Source: Escarpia spicata
Lineage: Eukaryota > Annelida > Polychaeta > Sabellida > Siboglinidae
NCBI GenBank assembly: GCA_963995525.1
Contig: OZ023208.1
Location: forward strand, 25,001,308 to 25,065,307
DNA length: 64,000 bases
Direction: 5' to 3'
Positions 1 to 11,651 of the stretch are shown here, piece after piece; positions within the stretch are counted from its first letter, which is position 1, and each line of letters begins with the position of its first letter. The position numbers and the translations under genes were made by a program. The notes below the pieces were generated by a model. The model saw only the letters and a list, made by a program, of their open reading frames with translations, searched no databases and was not told where the DNA came from.

Positions 1-1066
1 GGTAGGGTCCTGCGTGGTGAGCAATTCTCGAGAGATGGTAGTAAGCACTTCGACATACAATTGCAACCTGCGTCGCCATCGATAAATCAGCATCGATTGC
101 AACACCAAGGTCACGGACGATGGTCGATGTCGCTACATATTGTCCGCATATGTCGACAAGATCAATGAGTGTTGGTCTGCGCAAGCTCGATGATTTAACT
201 TCACTGATGCAAGCCTCCATTCTGATGAGAGCATTTGTATGCTCAAACGGTGGAAAATCGACGTATAACTGCGTATCATCGGCGTACAGATAGTGTTGTA
301 CGTCGTGTCGGTTGAGAAAATTCGTTAGAGGCGCAATGTAGGCGTTGAAGAGCATCGACCCAAGAACCGATCCCTGTGGTACTCCGGAACTCATCACGGT
401 ACACTCAGACACTTCTTTCCCGACACGCACGGCTGAGGTACGACCATAATATAGGTATGACGCCAACCACGCATGCGCTTCGCCGCATATGCCGTAGCCA
501 AATAGTCTCCGTAGTAAGATATCGTGATTTATTGTGTCGAAGGCTGCTGTTAAATCGAGAAGCACAAGAAGTACTCCACGACGAGCATCAATCTCTTGCG
601 CCACATTACTGTGAATGCGTAAGAGTGCTGTCTCCGCGCTGTGGCGTGGTCGGTAGGCACTCTGGTAGACGCCCAGTATGCCATTCTCGTTCAGGAAGCG
701 TTGCAGTTGTCTTGAGACGAAGCGCTCCATTGTCTTCGCCACAAACGAAATGTTCGATATTGGGCGGAAGTTAGACAGCACATTGACATCAGCACCTCGT
801 TTTTTCAGTACAGGCGTTACAATGGCGTGTTTCATCGACTGTGGGACTAAAGCAGTGGAGAGCGACGCATTAATTATGCGTGTAATAACTGGACACAGCG
901 CTTTAATGTTCTGTTGAAGGAGTGATGTTGGCAGCGGGTCCAGTTCGCATGAATTGGTAGCAGATGCTAAAATTATGTTCTTCGCGTCTGCCGGTGAAGC
1001 AGCTTCGAAACATACTAAATATGCAGCCACATTCGTCACTACGTCTTCAGTTGACGATTGAGTCAT
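1..1066 (-). CDS. non-LTR retrotransposon reverse transcriptase, partial (runs off left edge)
   Basis: An uninterrupted minus-strand frame runs from an ATG at 1066 to base 1 (about 355 codons); an in-frame TAG lies just upstream near 1090. It reads as the RT core of a jockey/CR1-superfamily LINE: NFRPISN (about 780-760), LLDLTAAFDTINHDIL (about 565-520), SSGVPQGSVLG (about 391-359) and the catalytic YADD (286-275), followed by DLGVAIDADLS. No endonuclease is present on the 5' side, so the copy is 5'-truncated at about 1070-1090, where it abuts a plus-strand LINE. The frame is open throughout, so this copy is younger or better preserved than its neighbour. The clade is judged from motifs only. 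Confidence 0.85.
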   Translation of the reverse strand, partial: MTQSSTEDVVTNVAAYLVCFEAASPADAKNIILASATNSCELDPLPTSLLQQNIKALCPVITRIINASLSTALVPQSMKHAIVTPVLKKRGADVNVLSNFRPISNISFVAKTMERFVSRQLQRFLNENGILGVYQSAYRPRHSAETALLRIHSNVAQEIDARRGVLLVLLDLTAAFDTINHDILLRRLFGYGICGEAHAWLASYLYYGRTSAVRVGKEVSECTVMSSGVPQGSVLGSMLFNAYIAPLTNFLNRHDVQHYLYADDTQLYVDFPPFEHTNALIRMEACISEVKSSSLRRPTLIDLVDICGQYVATSTIVRDLGVAIDADLSMATQVAIVCRSAYYHLSRIAHHAGPY

Positions 1067-1079
1067 ATTGCGGCGCAAC

Positions 1080-4037
1080 GCACCGATCTAAGGTTTATGA
1101 CCCGGACAACTGGCCATCTGGTGTATACTTGAGGAAATTCTTTAACACCAAGAACTAATTTATGGAAATTAACATCACATATTTTAATTGTAATGTATTT
1201 AAACGTCTTATGCCCTTCTTAAATGATGTGTTAATGAAATCCCTACAAGAGCTTATGCTCATTAAACAAGATTGCCATATACTAAACACCTGTCACGATG
1301 GTTATGTGGGTTATGGTGTTTCTCCTGTAGATGCATCTTGTGGTGTTTTGACTGGTAGGCCGTATGGTGGTGTAGGTTTTTTTATGGAACATTCCCTTAA
1401 TCAATACACCACCATTCTTGATCACTGCTATGATTGGCTATGCGGCATAATAATTGTTTGGGGTAACAAGGAGTATTATCTACTAAACGTATATGTACCT
1501 TATGAATGCGAGGAAAACGGGGACAAGCTCACTGATTATATGTCCAAAATTGCTGTATATGTTAATAATATTAATAGCTCGGGCATCACTATTGTTGGTG
1601 ATTTTAACGCGGATATTTCCAAGAAATCAGTTTTTGGGAATATCTTACTAGATTTCTGCAAAGAATTTACTCTGGCTATATGTGATCAAGATACTCTCCC
1701 GATAGACACATATACATACGTTAGTTCTGCTTGGGGAACTACATCATGGCTAGACCATATCATATGTACCGCTGATGCGAAGGATTGCCTATCTAACATG
1801 TCCATACTTTATGACGTTATTTATTCTGATCACCACCCGATATCGTTCAGCATAGACAGTGATATTGTACCAGAATGCGTTAGTGGTAGTGGCAATACTA
1901 ATGAGATTAAGCAAGGCATACAGTGGGACAGATTAAACCCACAAGATATTGACGCATATAGAGATTGCACGAACGTTGAATTGAGCAAACTGAATGTTCC
2001 ACCGGGTGTTAGATGCAATGATCCCAATTGTCATAACTGTAATCATCATGATGATCTCGATGACTTTTACAATTCTATCGTGATTACATTGAAGAGGTGT
2101 GGTCACACACTTCGGTCGAATCGCAAAGGTGCTTATAAGTATAATGTTGTATCAGGTTGGAACGAGCGAGTGAAAGAGCTTCATTGTGCAGCCCGTGATG
2201 CTTACTGTATATGGAAAGAGACTTGTAAACCTAGACAAGTGACATTTTTAATGTTATGAAATTATCCAGAATGAAAGTCAAGCAGGCGATCAGAAAATGT
2301 AAAAGGGAGAAAGAAACTATCATTGCTGATAACATTGCAGAACAGTTGTATCAGAAAGACCACCGCAAATTCTGGAAAGAAATTAATCACTGTACGAACA
2401 GTAAAGTAAAACATCCGACAAACATTGATAATATACACGGTGACGTAAACATCGGGTCAATGTGGAAGCATCATTATGAACATTTATTTAATGATGTGGA
2501 GGATAGCCGATGTGATAAAGTTTGTTATGATTGTTCCACTGGCAATAAAGGAATGACTGTTGGTGCAGTTGAACTGATGGATATTATTAATGGACTCTCC
2601 AAAAATAAGTCACCAGGTCTGGACGGTATCAATGCAGAACATATTAAGTTCGCTGATTTATCAACTAGCGGTGCTTTTGTCTATCCTTGTGTCTTCGATT
2701 CTGGTGCATGGTTATTTACCAAAAGAAATTTCACAGTCTGTTATTGTACCAATTATTAAAGACAAGAATAGACAAGTAAACGACAAAGGGAATTATAGTC
2801 CAATATGTCTATCGAACATATTATCAAAGATAATAGACACTGTTCTTTTTAACAGAATGGAAATGTACTTGGAAACCACTCCTAATCAATTTGGCTTTAA
2901 GCCTGTTATGCGTGTTTGCATTTAAGGAATTATTAAGGTTCTACACTGAACATGGTTCAGCTATGCACGTCGCGTTTTTAGATGCATCAAAGGCGTTTGA
3001 TCGTGTCGACCGATATAAACGTTTAACGAAACTAGAACAACGAAATGTACCGAACTATATCTTAACAGTACTCAGGAATGAATTCAATAATCAATGTGTA
3101 TGCATACGATGGGGAAATACCTACTCGGACTTCTTCTCGGTAGGCAATGGTGTTAAGCAAGGTGGGAAGTTATCCCCTTTGCTTTTTAACATTTATATGG
3201 ATAATCTGAGTATACAACTGCACAAAAAACAAATCGGTTGTAGTCTTGGTAACATGGTTGTTAATCACCTTATATACGCCGATGATCTACTTCTGTTTGC
3301 ACCTTCTGCTAAAGGACTACAAACACTACTTGACATGTGTTACTCATATGGATGTGAGCATGACGTGCAATACAATGCGGGTAAATCCCTGGTCATGTAC
3401 TTTGAATCTAGAATATCAAATGTGTCTAAAGAAATGACATTAGGAGGAAAGAAGTTAAAATTGTCACCTCTTGTAAATATATTGGACATGTCATTTCTAA
3501 TAATTTGTCTGATGAGTCTGACATGCAAGCCAAAGTGAGACTTTTGTATGCCAAGAGTAATATGTTACGTCAAAAGTTCCACCTTTGTTCAACTGCTATA
3601 AAAAAAATTAGCTAGTTACAGCGTATTTTGGTAATATCTATATGCGTGCGTTATGGGTGAACTTCAAAAAAGTTATTTTTCAGCAATTCGTCGTTGCATA
3701 TAACAATTCTTTCAGGATATTGAACAATTTGCCCATGAGATGTAGCACTAGCCACATGTTTGCTACAGCTAATGTCAGCTCGGATAAATGTGTAATCAGA
3801 AAGGCTAGTTTTAGCTTAATGAATAGGATTGACATGTCTTTGAATCCCATTATTTATAGCATTAAAACTAGCGACGTGTATTGTACTTCGAAACTGCGGC
3901 ACCAGTGAGTCCGGGATTTATATAATTTTTAAACATATTGTTCTTATCGATGTATTTTTATATTTAGTTACATACTTTTATTGATGTATTTGTATATATG
4001 ACATGATGATTGTCTGAAATAAATACATTATTATTAC

Positions 4038-4060
<23 letters not shown>
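1080..4060 (+). mobile_element. degenerate LINE (endonuclease + RT) with ATT-rich 3' tail
   Basis: One plus-strand element carrying an apurinic-type endonuclease, an RT and a C-terminal region in order. It ends with AATAAA near 4018 and an ATT/TA-rich tail at about 4025-4070, as expected for a non-LTR element. A short frame at 1090-1158 (containing DNWPSGVYLRKFF) just before the endonuclease may be the end of ORF1. The copy is 5'-truncated, and several frameshifts make it inactive. Confidence 0.8.
1162..3908 (+). pseudogene. LINE ORF2: EEP endonuclease and reverse transcriptase, broken
   Basis: 1162-2259 is an endonuclease/exonuclease/phosphatase domain with GDFNADI (about 1597-1617), LDHII and SDHHPI (about 1828-1845). 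The RT starts in the next frame at 2256: KSPGLDGINAEHIK (about 2608-2650), FLDASKAFDRVD (about 2976-3011), GVKQGGKLSPLLFNIYMD (about 3151-3204) and YADD (about 3274-3285). Reading continues only by changing frame near 2660-2700, near 2905 and near 3465, and there is a stop near 3612. The C-terminal region resumes at 3642-3908. The pattern is that of one ORF2 with small indels, not separate genes. Confidence 0.82.
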
Positions 4061-4082
<22 letters not shown>

Positions 4083-4098
4083 TACATACACACACATA
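4041..4098. repeat. (TA)n-(CA)n microsatellite
   Basis: About 32 bp of alternating TA run into CA/CATA repeats, directly after the LINE 3' tail. It probably grew from that tail. Confidence 0.85.
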
Positions 4099-5940
4099 TG
4101 TACGGCTAATGTTAAACGAACTGTATGTAGTTTTTGCGAACACGGAACATTTTGGAAACGTAGCAATAACGGAGAACGGGCATTGCTGAAACAAGCACAT
4201 TTTGTCTAGCTCCATCAGTCATTATCCATGCTAACTAAAACAGAGTACCAGCTTACCACGCCGAATTGGCCCAGTTCCGGTTCTTCGTTCATAATCTACA
4301 CTAACTAGGCCCTACATAGGCGAACTAACACACTTATTATCAAAGTTAATTTACACCCACACGTGAGACAGTAATCCGCCTTGCCCTTTCTAAGTGTAAA
4401 TACCGGTTCAATATATATTTATAAGTCCCAGTAGTGTTGCATACTTTTGGCGTTAAACTTTGCTTTTAATTACATAATCCATAACTTTTAGTGGGTGGTC
4501 GTAAAGAGTAGGTGTTTTGTTAACCTGAAGCACACATGAACAACAAATAAACCCCACTATTTAAATGCCATGTAAAACACTTATAAACAAAATGGTGACA
4601 CTGTCTATTCTTCTACAAACTAGGCCAAGCCTGCCTGGAGAGAGCAGATATATTGAAGGTCGGGAAACAACCTTCAAACGGTAACGAAAGTTTTCTTAGT
4701 GTGATTCGTCTTTGGGAATTCCGATATCGCTCAATCAAATGCTGCCATTATGTATCAATCATTTCTGCGCTGTCTCAAGCATTCCTGGAAATCTGTACTT
4801 TTATCGCTCATAAAACTCACTATAATTGTCCAGTTATAATGGCCCAACAATAATGACCCAACTCATTCTTCTTTCAAACCCTTAAACCCCTATAATATCT
4901 TGCAGAGATTCTCCTGCAAAGAAGCTTTGTCAACTCCAAATGATTATGACAACTTCGGCAATGTCAGAATTAGCGATAAACGAACTTGAAGAAAAACTGG
5001 TTTGGCATCTTCGATACGCGCGTCATCTTCGCCGCAAAATTTTCTAATGAACCTATAATTTGAAATGTAAAAAGTTCGGCCTGAATTTTGAAGGGCGATT
5101 GCATTTTGTCGACTCAGCCAACGAACAATGTTGTATGATAGAAATTGACAATTTTGGTTGCTCTTGGCAATTACCATTTCTTAGCGCGAGTGACAACCGT
5201 CCTCGGCCAAATTTGGTCCGCGGGTTTGGGTTTACGGGACATTGGTGTAGGCCATGCATATATTTATAACTGGCCCGTAATCTGTATACCGGTAGTCTTT
5301 GCTATGATAACACTATTTGACGTCGAACTAATGCTAACGTCATACACCCTTTTTCAAATGCAAAGATGAATTAATGATTTTATTTATTTCTTACAATGTC
5401 GCTTCGATGCATCGCGACGATATACAGCGACGGCGCGCCAGAGCTGCAATGTGATCGCACGCAACGGAATCGCCCAGTAATTATAAATCCAACTTAATTC
5501 ATGCAGTGTCCAAACAAGTCGGTGGCCAGCATCACGTATATTTTCAACCAACTATTTAATCGTAATAGCTAGCAAACTAGAGCTAGCTGTTTTGGATAAT
5601 TTGAAAATAATTATTGGTTGTTGTATAAATTATTGTCTGTAGACCTGCATTGTCAGTTATTGATTTATTTCGTTTACGGATGTGACCTAATTCTGGCGTA
5701 ACAGCAACGTCGGACCGACGTTTCAGCGTACTGGCAGGTTATAACAACGATCAGTGATATATGAAACCTTCTTAAGCGTGTTTCTAACTATGAAGATATC
5801 AATATCACTGCAATCTCCCCTAATCCTGTTTGCGTCATGTGTTTATAATATTTGGATCAGATCAAATAATTAACTTAATTAATAGCCGACGGCGTGCCCT
5901 TGTTATAATGCCTTCTCCGCGATTTGAAGTTCTACAATGC
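4099..5940. other. intergenic, no gene recognised
   Basis: No frame here resembles a protein I know, and short frames on both strands near 5050-5260 lack family motifs. One short repeat stands out: 4251-4287 closely resembles 8520-8556. Confidence 0.5.
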
Positions 5941-6091
5941 TGACACGCACACAAACACACACGTACACACGTACGCATGTCCGCACGCGCGTACGAATGC
6001 ATGTACGGACGCACACACAACATGCAAACGCATCACGCAAACACACACACCTACACGCACACGCACACACGCGCAAACACACACACACACT

Positions 6092-6122
<31 letters not shown>

Positions 6123-6412
6123 ACACGCACACGTACACGCACACGTACACGCACACACGCGCACACACGCGCACACACGCGCACACACGCGCACACACGC
6201 GCACACACGCGCACACACGCGCGCACACGCGCGCACACGCGCACACACGCGCACACACGCGCACACACGCGCACACACGCGCACACACGCGCACACACGC
6301 GCACACACGCGCACACACGCGCACACACGCGCACACACGCGCACACACGCGCACACACGCGCACACACACACACATACACACGCGCGCGCGCGCGAAAAC
6401 ACACACAAACAC
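5941..6412. repeat. alternating purine-pyrimidine minisatellite (10-bp unit)
   Basis: CA-rich sequence becomes, from about 6141 to 6370, a near-perfect array of the 10-bp unit gcacacacgc (about 23 copies). It is flanked by (CA)n, (GTACAC)n and (CG)n runs. Every frame is open on both strands, but composition alone explains this; it is not coding. Confidence 0.95.
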
Positions 6413-6479
6413 AGCCGCCGGCCACGCCTCAGCTGTGGCGTGCGGCATTTTTTTAATTTGTTTTCTCTAAACTAGTTTA

Positions 6480-7822
6480 CTAATGCTAGGCACACACCAA
6501 CCGACTAAGGCCGACTTGAGTTGGCAGTCGGCGCAAAAAGCAGTCGGTGCTAAACGCCAATTAGTTCCGCCGACTAGCGCCGACTTCTGCCCGCACACAC
6601 CAGCCCGCACACACCAACCGACTCGATCGCGCCGACCGTCGGCGCTCGGCGTGATCCTTGTGGAAAACAAATCCACAATAAATACACGTGTTTACCCCTT
6701 TGGTGTTTACTCGAGATGGCGCCGTTGTCCGATAAAGATTTGATAATGTTAGTGTTGGCTGTAGCAGCAGTTGCCGTAGCACGATGTCGTCGCCGCCGCC
6801 ATCGTCGTCGACTACGAACAAAAACAAGGAATGCGTGGATGCGTCCACACATAGCGGCACGAGAGGAGCAAGGGGCCTACATTAATTTAGTAGAAGAACT
6901 GCGCCAAAACGAACACGATTCGTACACAAATTTCCTCAGGATGCCACCTCGCTTATTCGATTCGCTGTTGGCCATGGTAACGCCAATAATACAATGGGAA
7001 AATGGCTTGATCATATCCTCCAGCAAAGGAACGCATAGCGTCGAGCTATGTTTTATATCACTACGCAGAACGTTATATTTAGCCATTTCAGTTAACAGTT
7101 ATGTTGAAGTGTAATCAGTCGCACCCAACGAATTCTTCAAAAACGTTTCCCACAGCTAGCGCCGCCTTGCGGATTTTTAAGGCTTAATATATTATATGCG
7201 CCCGGTAGCGGCGCCACCAGAAGTAGCGTTTTTCACAAGACAAAATGGCGATTCCTGTTGGAAGCGGGAAATAAAGTCAGGTGCAAATTAGGTTTATTTG
7301 TCGCGCCTGTTTTAAGAACAAGTGATACAAAACGATGATGGTCAATGACCATAGGATAAAAAGTTATGTACCACTTTCTGAAACCTTGGTTACCCGCCAG
7401 CCTAGGTCAGTAAAATATGAAAGTAAAAAATTAAACCTTGTGGCCCGAATTGGCTTCAAAACTAAAAAAAGACGCCGGGCTTAGCCTTATAATATATCGA
7501 GGCCTATCACATGATCGCGCTATGATTTCTTATTGGCCAAGTTACCGCCGACCGTCGTGTTATGAAAAAAAACCTGCACACACCAGCCGACTCGTCATCG
7601 GATATGCGCCGACTTGTCACCGGATACCTCCTTATCTAACGCCGACTACCGATTAACGCCGACCGCCGATTCAACATTTGAATCGGCGTTAGTCGGCGCT
7701 ATAAGGCCGACCGTCGGCCTTAAATTTGGCACACACCAACCGACTGCCGTCGGCCGACGGTTTTTACGCCGACTAGTCGGTTGGTGTGTGCCGAAAATCG
7801 GCTGGTGTGTGCCTAGCATTAG
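6480..7822. mobile_element. PIF/Harbinger-like DNA transposon, internally deleted
   Basis: The ends are perfect inverted repeats over the first 19 bases (ctaatgctaggcacacacc at 6480-6498, its complement at 7804-7822). They continue imperfectly through GCCGAC/GTCGGC-rich subterminal DNA at about 6500-6660 and 7540-7790. Inside is a damaged N-terminal piece of a HARBI1-like nuclease (6716-7114). The rest of the transposase and the SANT/Myb-like second protein are absent, so the copy cannot move itself. Flanks are TTTA on the left and TCTA on the right; a clean 3-bp target duplication is not visible. Confidence 0.75.
6716..7114 (+). pseudogene. HARBI1-like transposase N-terminal fragment
   Basis: The fragment has the layout of the start of DDE_Tnp_4/HARBI1 nucleases: a basic stretch, then W-x-R-P-H at about residues 41-45, then YINLVEELRQNEHDSYTNFL and RMPPRLFDSLLAMVTPII. 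Past codon 96 the expected P-x-x-R-hydrophobic region appears in the other frame, with stops (PPAKERIASSY near 7017-7050), so a frameshift has occurred near 7000. The catalytic DDE part is missing. Confidence 0.65.
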
Positions 7823-8940
<1,118 letters not shown>

Positions 8941-9200
8941 GCCTCGTCCACACACGTGCGTTTTCACTCACATAAACATACAGATACCTGCACACTCGCA
9001 CGCACGCACGCTCACACAAACATACACAAATATACACACAAGCACGTAGGCACGCACACAAGCACGTAGGCACGCACATAAGCACACAAGCACACAAGCA
9101 CACGCACACGCACACACACGCAAACACACACAGACACACACACGCACGCACGCACGCACGGACGCACGCACACACACACACTCACACACAAACACACACA

Positions 9201-9251
<51 letters not shown>

Positions 9252-9356
9252 CCTCGCCTATACATGTGCGCGTTCACTCACACAAACATACGGACACCTG
9301 GACGCACGCCCACACGCAGGCACGCGCACACGAGCACACGCACACGCACACACAAT
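8941..9356. repeat. CA/CACG simple-sequence block with an internal duplication
   Basis: Mixed CA, CACG and AAGCACGTAGGCACG repeats. The opening at 8941-8995 (ggcctcgtccacacacgtgcg) recurs diverged at 9250-9302, so the block is partly duplicated. Confidence 0.85.
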
Positions 9357-10526
9357 CATATGAGCGATATTTGCTTTTGTTTATATTACCCTGGCAAATA
9401 ATGATACGATATAAATATGTAAACAGTGCAAACAAGAACGATCCTCTAGATTTATGATTTATTGTTATTCCAATGACTAATATGTTAACAATCGGCATAA
9501 ATTAGCAACACTTCTAAGCAATACGGAACTAACGATTCAACACACTAATAAATAGAATCAGCTATAACGAATATATCGTTATGTATGCGATCATAAAATA
9601 TATAATCATTGCATAATAATGATAATAATAATGTATTTCTTATAATATTATAGCGCGTACATCCAAATAAGTGTTGCATAGTTACATTTAAGACACAGTA
9701 TATAATATGAATACCCGGTACAGTGAGGTACACACAGATACATTAATGATACATTACGTTACCAACCATTGTACGTTATATACAGTTAGTCCATATATGA
9801 CAAAACCGTCACATTATGAATGGCATTCAAAAAATATAAGCTTACACTTCGCAGTTAGTCCGTATATGAGCAAACATTCGCGTTGAAGAATGTTCGCGTA
9901 CTGTGCGACCAAACAGAGACACTGCCTTTTACAACAGCTAACACCGAGCTTAGAGGTTCACCGTCTTAACAATAACTCACTGGCAGTGATTTATTTTAGA
10001 GTAGTTTGCAGTTAATAATAAAACAAAGTAAGACATTTATCACATGACTGCCTCTAACAGAACGAAACACGAAACACATTATTAACATTAAAATGGCTCA
10101 AATTAAAATCATAACATACTGAGACATATAATCAATGTAAATAGAAATAGCTCCAAAGAAAGATTGGTCTGCATCGCTGAGAACATCTTCTCTCAGATGG
10201 GCAGCCGACGAAGAAGAAGAAATAACACACCAATTATGACACACCTATAGTGTCAACGCAGTAAAAGTCGGGACACCGCATTGCGCAGAACATCAAAAAG
10301 ATCCTTAAAACACCGGTTGCGACAATGCAATGTGATAGCATCTGCAGAGTACTGTTTTACAATGCTGTATGTCGGACATAGTATAATCAATATATAGGCC
10401 TAGTTATCTAGTCTATGGCACGCATCGATAAAAGGTCGATTACTAAGTCAAATAATAGCATACATCGATCGATCACATAATCAATAATGTTCACGCGGGA
10501 AGAATGAAGTGTAGATACATCCTCAC
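9357..10526. other. 3' flank / probable 3' UTR of the STEAP gene
   Basis: AT-rich and without coding potential. On the minus strand a canonical AATAAA lies at 9995-9990, about 530 nt after the STEAP stop, and another at about 9461-9456. Either could end the transcript. Confidence 0.4.
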
Positions 10527-11651
10527 TTACGCCTGAACGTCGACCTTCGATGAATTGCGCTCCCATCCTGCTCGGATTTTGTCAATATACCAGCCTATCG
10601 GCGGCAGCGCCAGTACCAGTCTTAGAAATATGGTAAACAGAGGCAAGAGAATCGAAATGAAGGTCATAGTTGTATCCGGCTCCTTAAAACCCTTGGGACG
10701 CTCGTGGCCCAAATTATTTCCTTGATTGGCCCATTTCGGGGCTATCCTAAGAACGACGTGCGCTGCCGAGACAACAAGCGTGACGTGGCCGAGGTAGGAC
10801 TGGATGAACCTCCACTGGAGGAAGGTCAAACGACTGCCAACTTCCGGAAGCGACGTGAGACCGACGACAGACATGAAGCACAGCGCGACGACGCCCATAC
10901 CGATGACACTCTGTCCTTTCCACTTGTGTTCGAACTTGACCGGCACCATCACCATCGTTCCGTTGATGCCCATCAGTGGCACACGCGTTACGTGGTACCA
11001 GCCTGGGTAGTACTCGGGCGAGATGTGCGCGAGGCATATGATACAATGTACCGCGGCGAGACACAGCGACAACACTCCCAGCTCCTTCCGCATCTTCATC
11101 CAGCGATCCAACCAGCCTGGGAAGCGCTTGTGTTTCGTTCCGTTGATGATCTGGACCACCCCGGCGATTCCCCCGGCGAGGAAGCAGAGCGCAAGCTGCG
11201 TGAGAGCCGTCGCTCCCACTACCTTGTTCATGGTCTGCAGCGGCAGGCGGGCCCAGTTACCTCCGCCGACGATGTGAATGCGCCACAGGTCGAAGACAAA
11301 CCACGCGACGAAGATGATCCCGCTGAGAATGAGCGGCACCGTCCAGCTGCCGAACAATTCTCTCTGCATCGCCTCGAGCTCGGAGGACTTCGAGAGACGG
11401 CCGAACTGGACAGGGGTGAAGCCGATGGCGCTTGTGATGTCGCGAACCTTGCTGCAGGCGGCCTCGTCGTCTCCAGCCACATAGACGGTGCGTACACCGG
11501 CTCCGTAGTCGTTCTCGATGGCGTACGCCGACATCGTGTTGAACGCCTTCACCACCGACGCAGCAGGGAACGACTTGGCGACGAATTCGGCGTTCGACGC
11601 CAGCGCCTTCTGAAGGTCTTTCTTCTCCGGGTTGCTCACGTCCACGAGTAT
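10527..11651 (-). CDS. STEAP: STEAP coding exon 3 with stop
   Basis: Acceptor CCTGTCCCGCAG precedes 11651. One 1,125-nt exon carries the end of the oxidoreductase fold and the whole six-span domain; introns known in vertebrate relatives are absent here. The stop TAA lies inside GC-GTAAGTG, which also matches a splice donor, so a longer alternative end is possible. Confidence 0.92.
   Translation of the reverse strand: MLVDVSNPEKKDLQKALASNAEFVAKSFPAASVVKAFNTMSAYAIENDYGAGVRTVYVAGDDEAACSKVRDITSAIGFTPVQFGRLSKSSELEAMQRELFGSWTVPLILSGIIFVAWFVFDLWRIHIVGGGNWARLPLQTMNKVVGATALTQLALCFLAGGIAGVVQIINGTKHKRFPGWLDRWMKMRKELGVLSLCLAAVHCIICLAHISPEYYPGWYHVTRVPLMGINGTMVMVPVKFEHKWKGQSVIGMGVVALCFMSVVGLTSLPEVGSRLTFLQWRFIQSYLGHVTLVVSAAHVVLRIAPKWANQGNNLGHERPKGFKEPDTTMTFISILLPLFTIFLRLVLALPPIGWYIDKIRAGWERNSSKVDVQA

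Noticed and set aside
5903..6475. Long overlapping open frames on both strands (up to 183 codons)
   Set aside because: Poly-Thr-His and Cys-Val frames come from CA/CG repeats in which no stop codon can occur; no start context, domain or splice structure.
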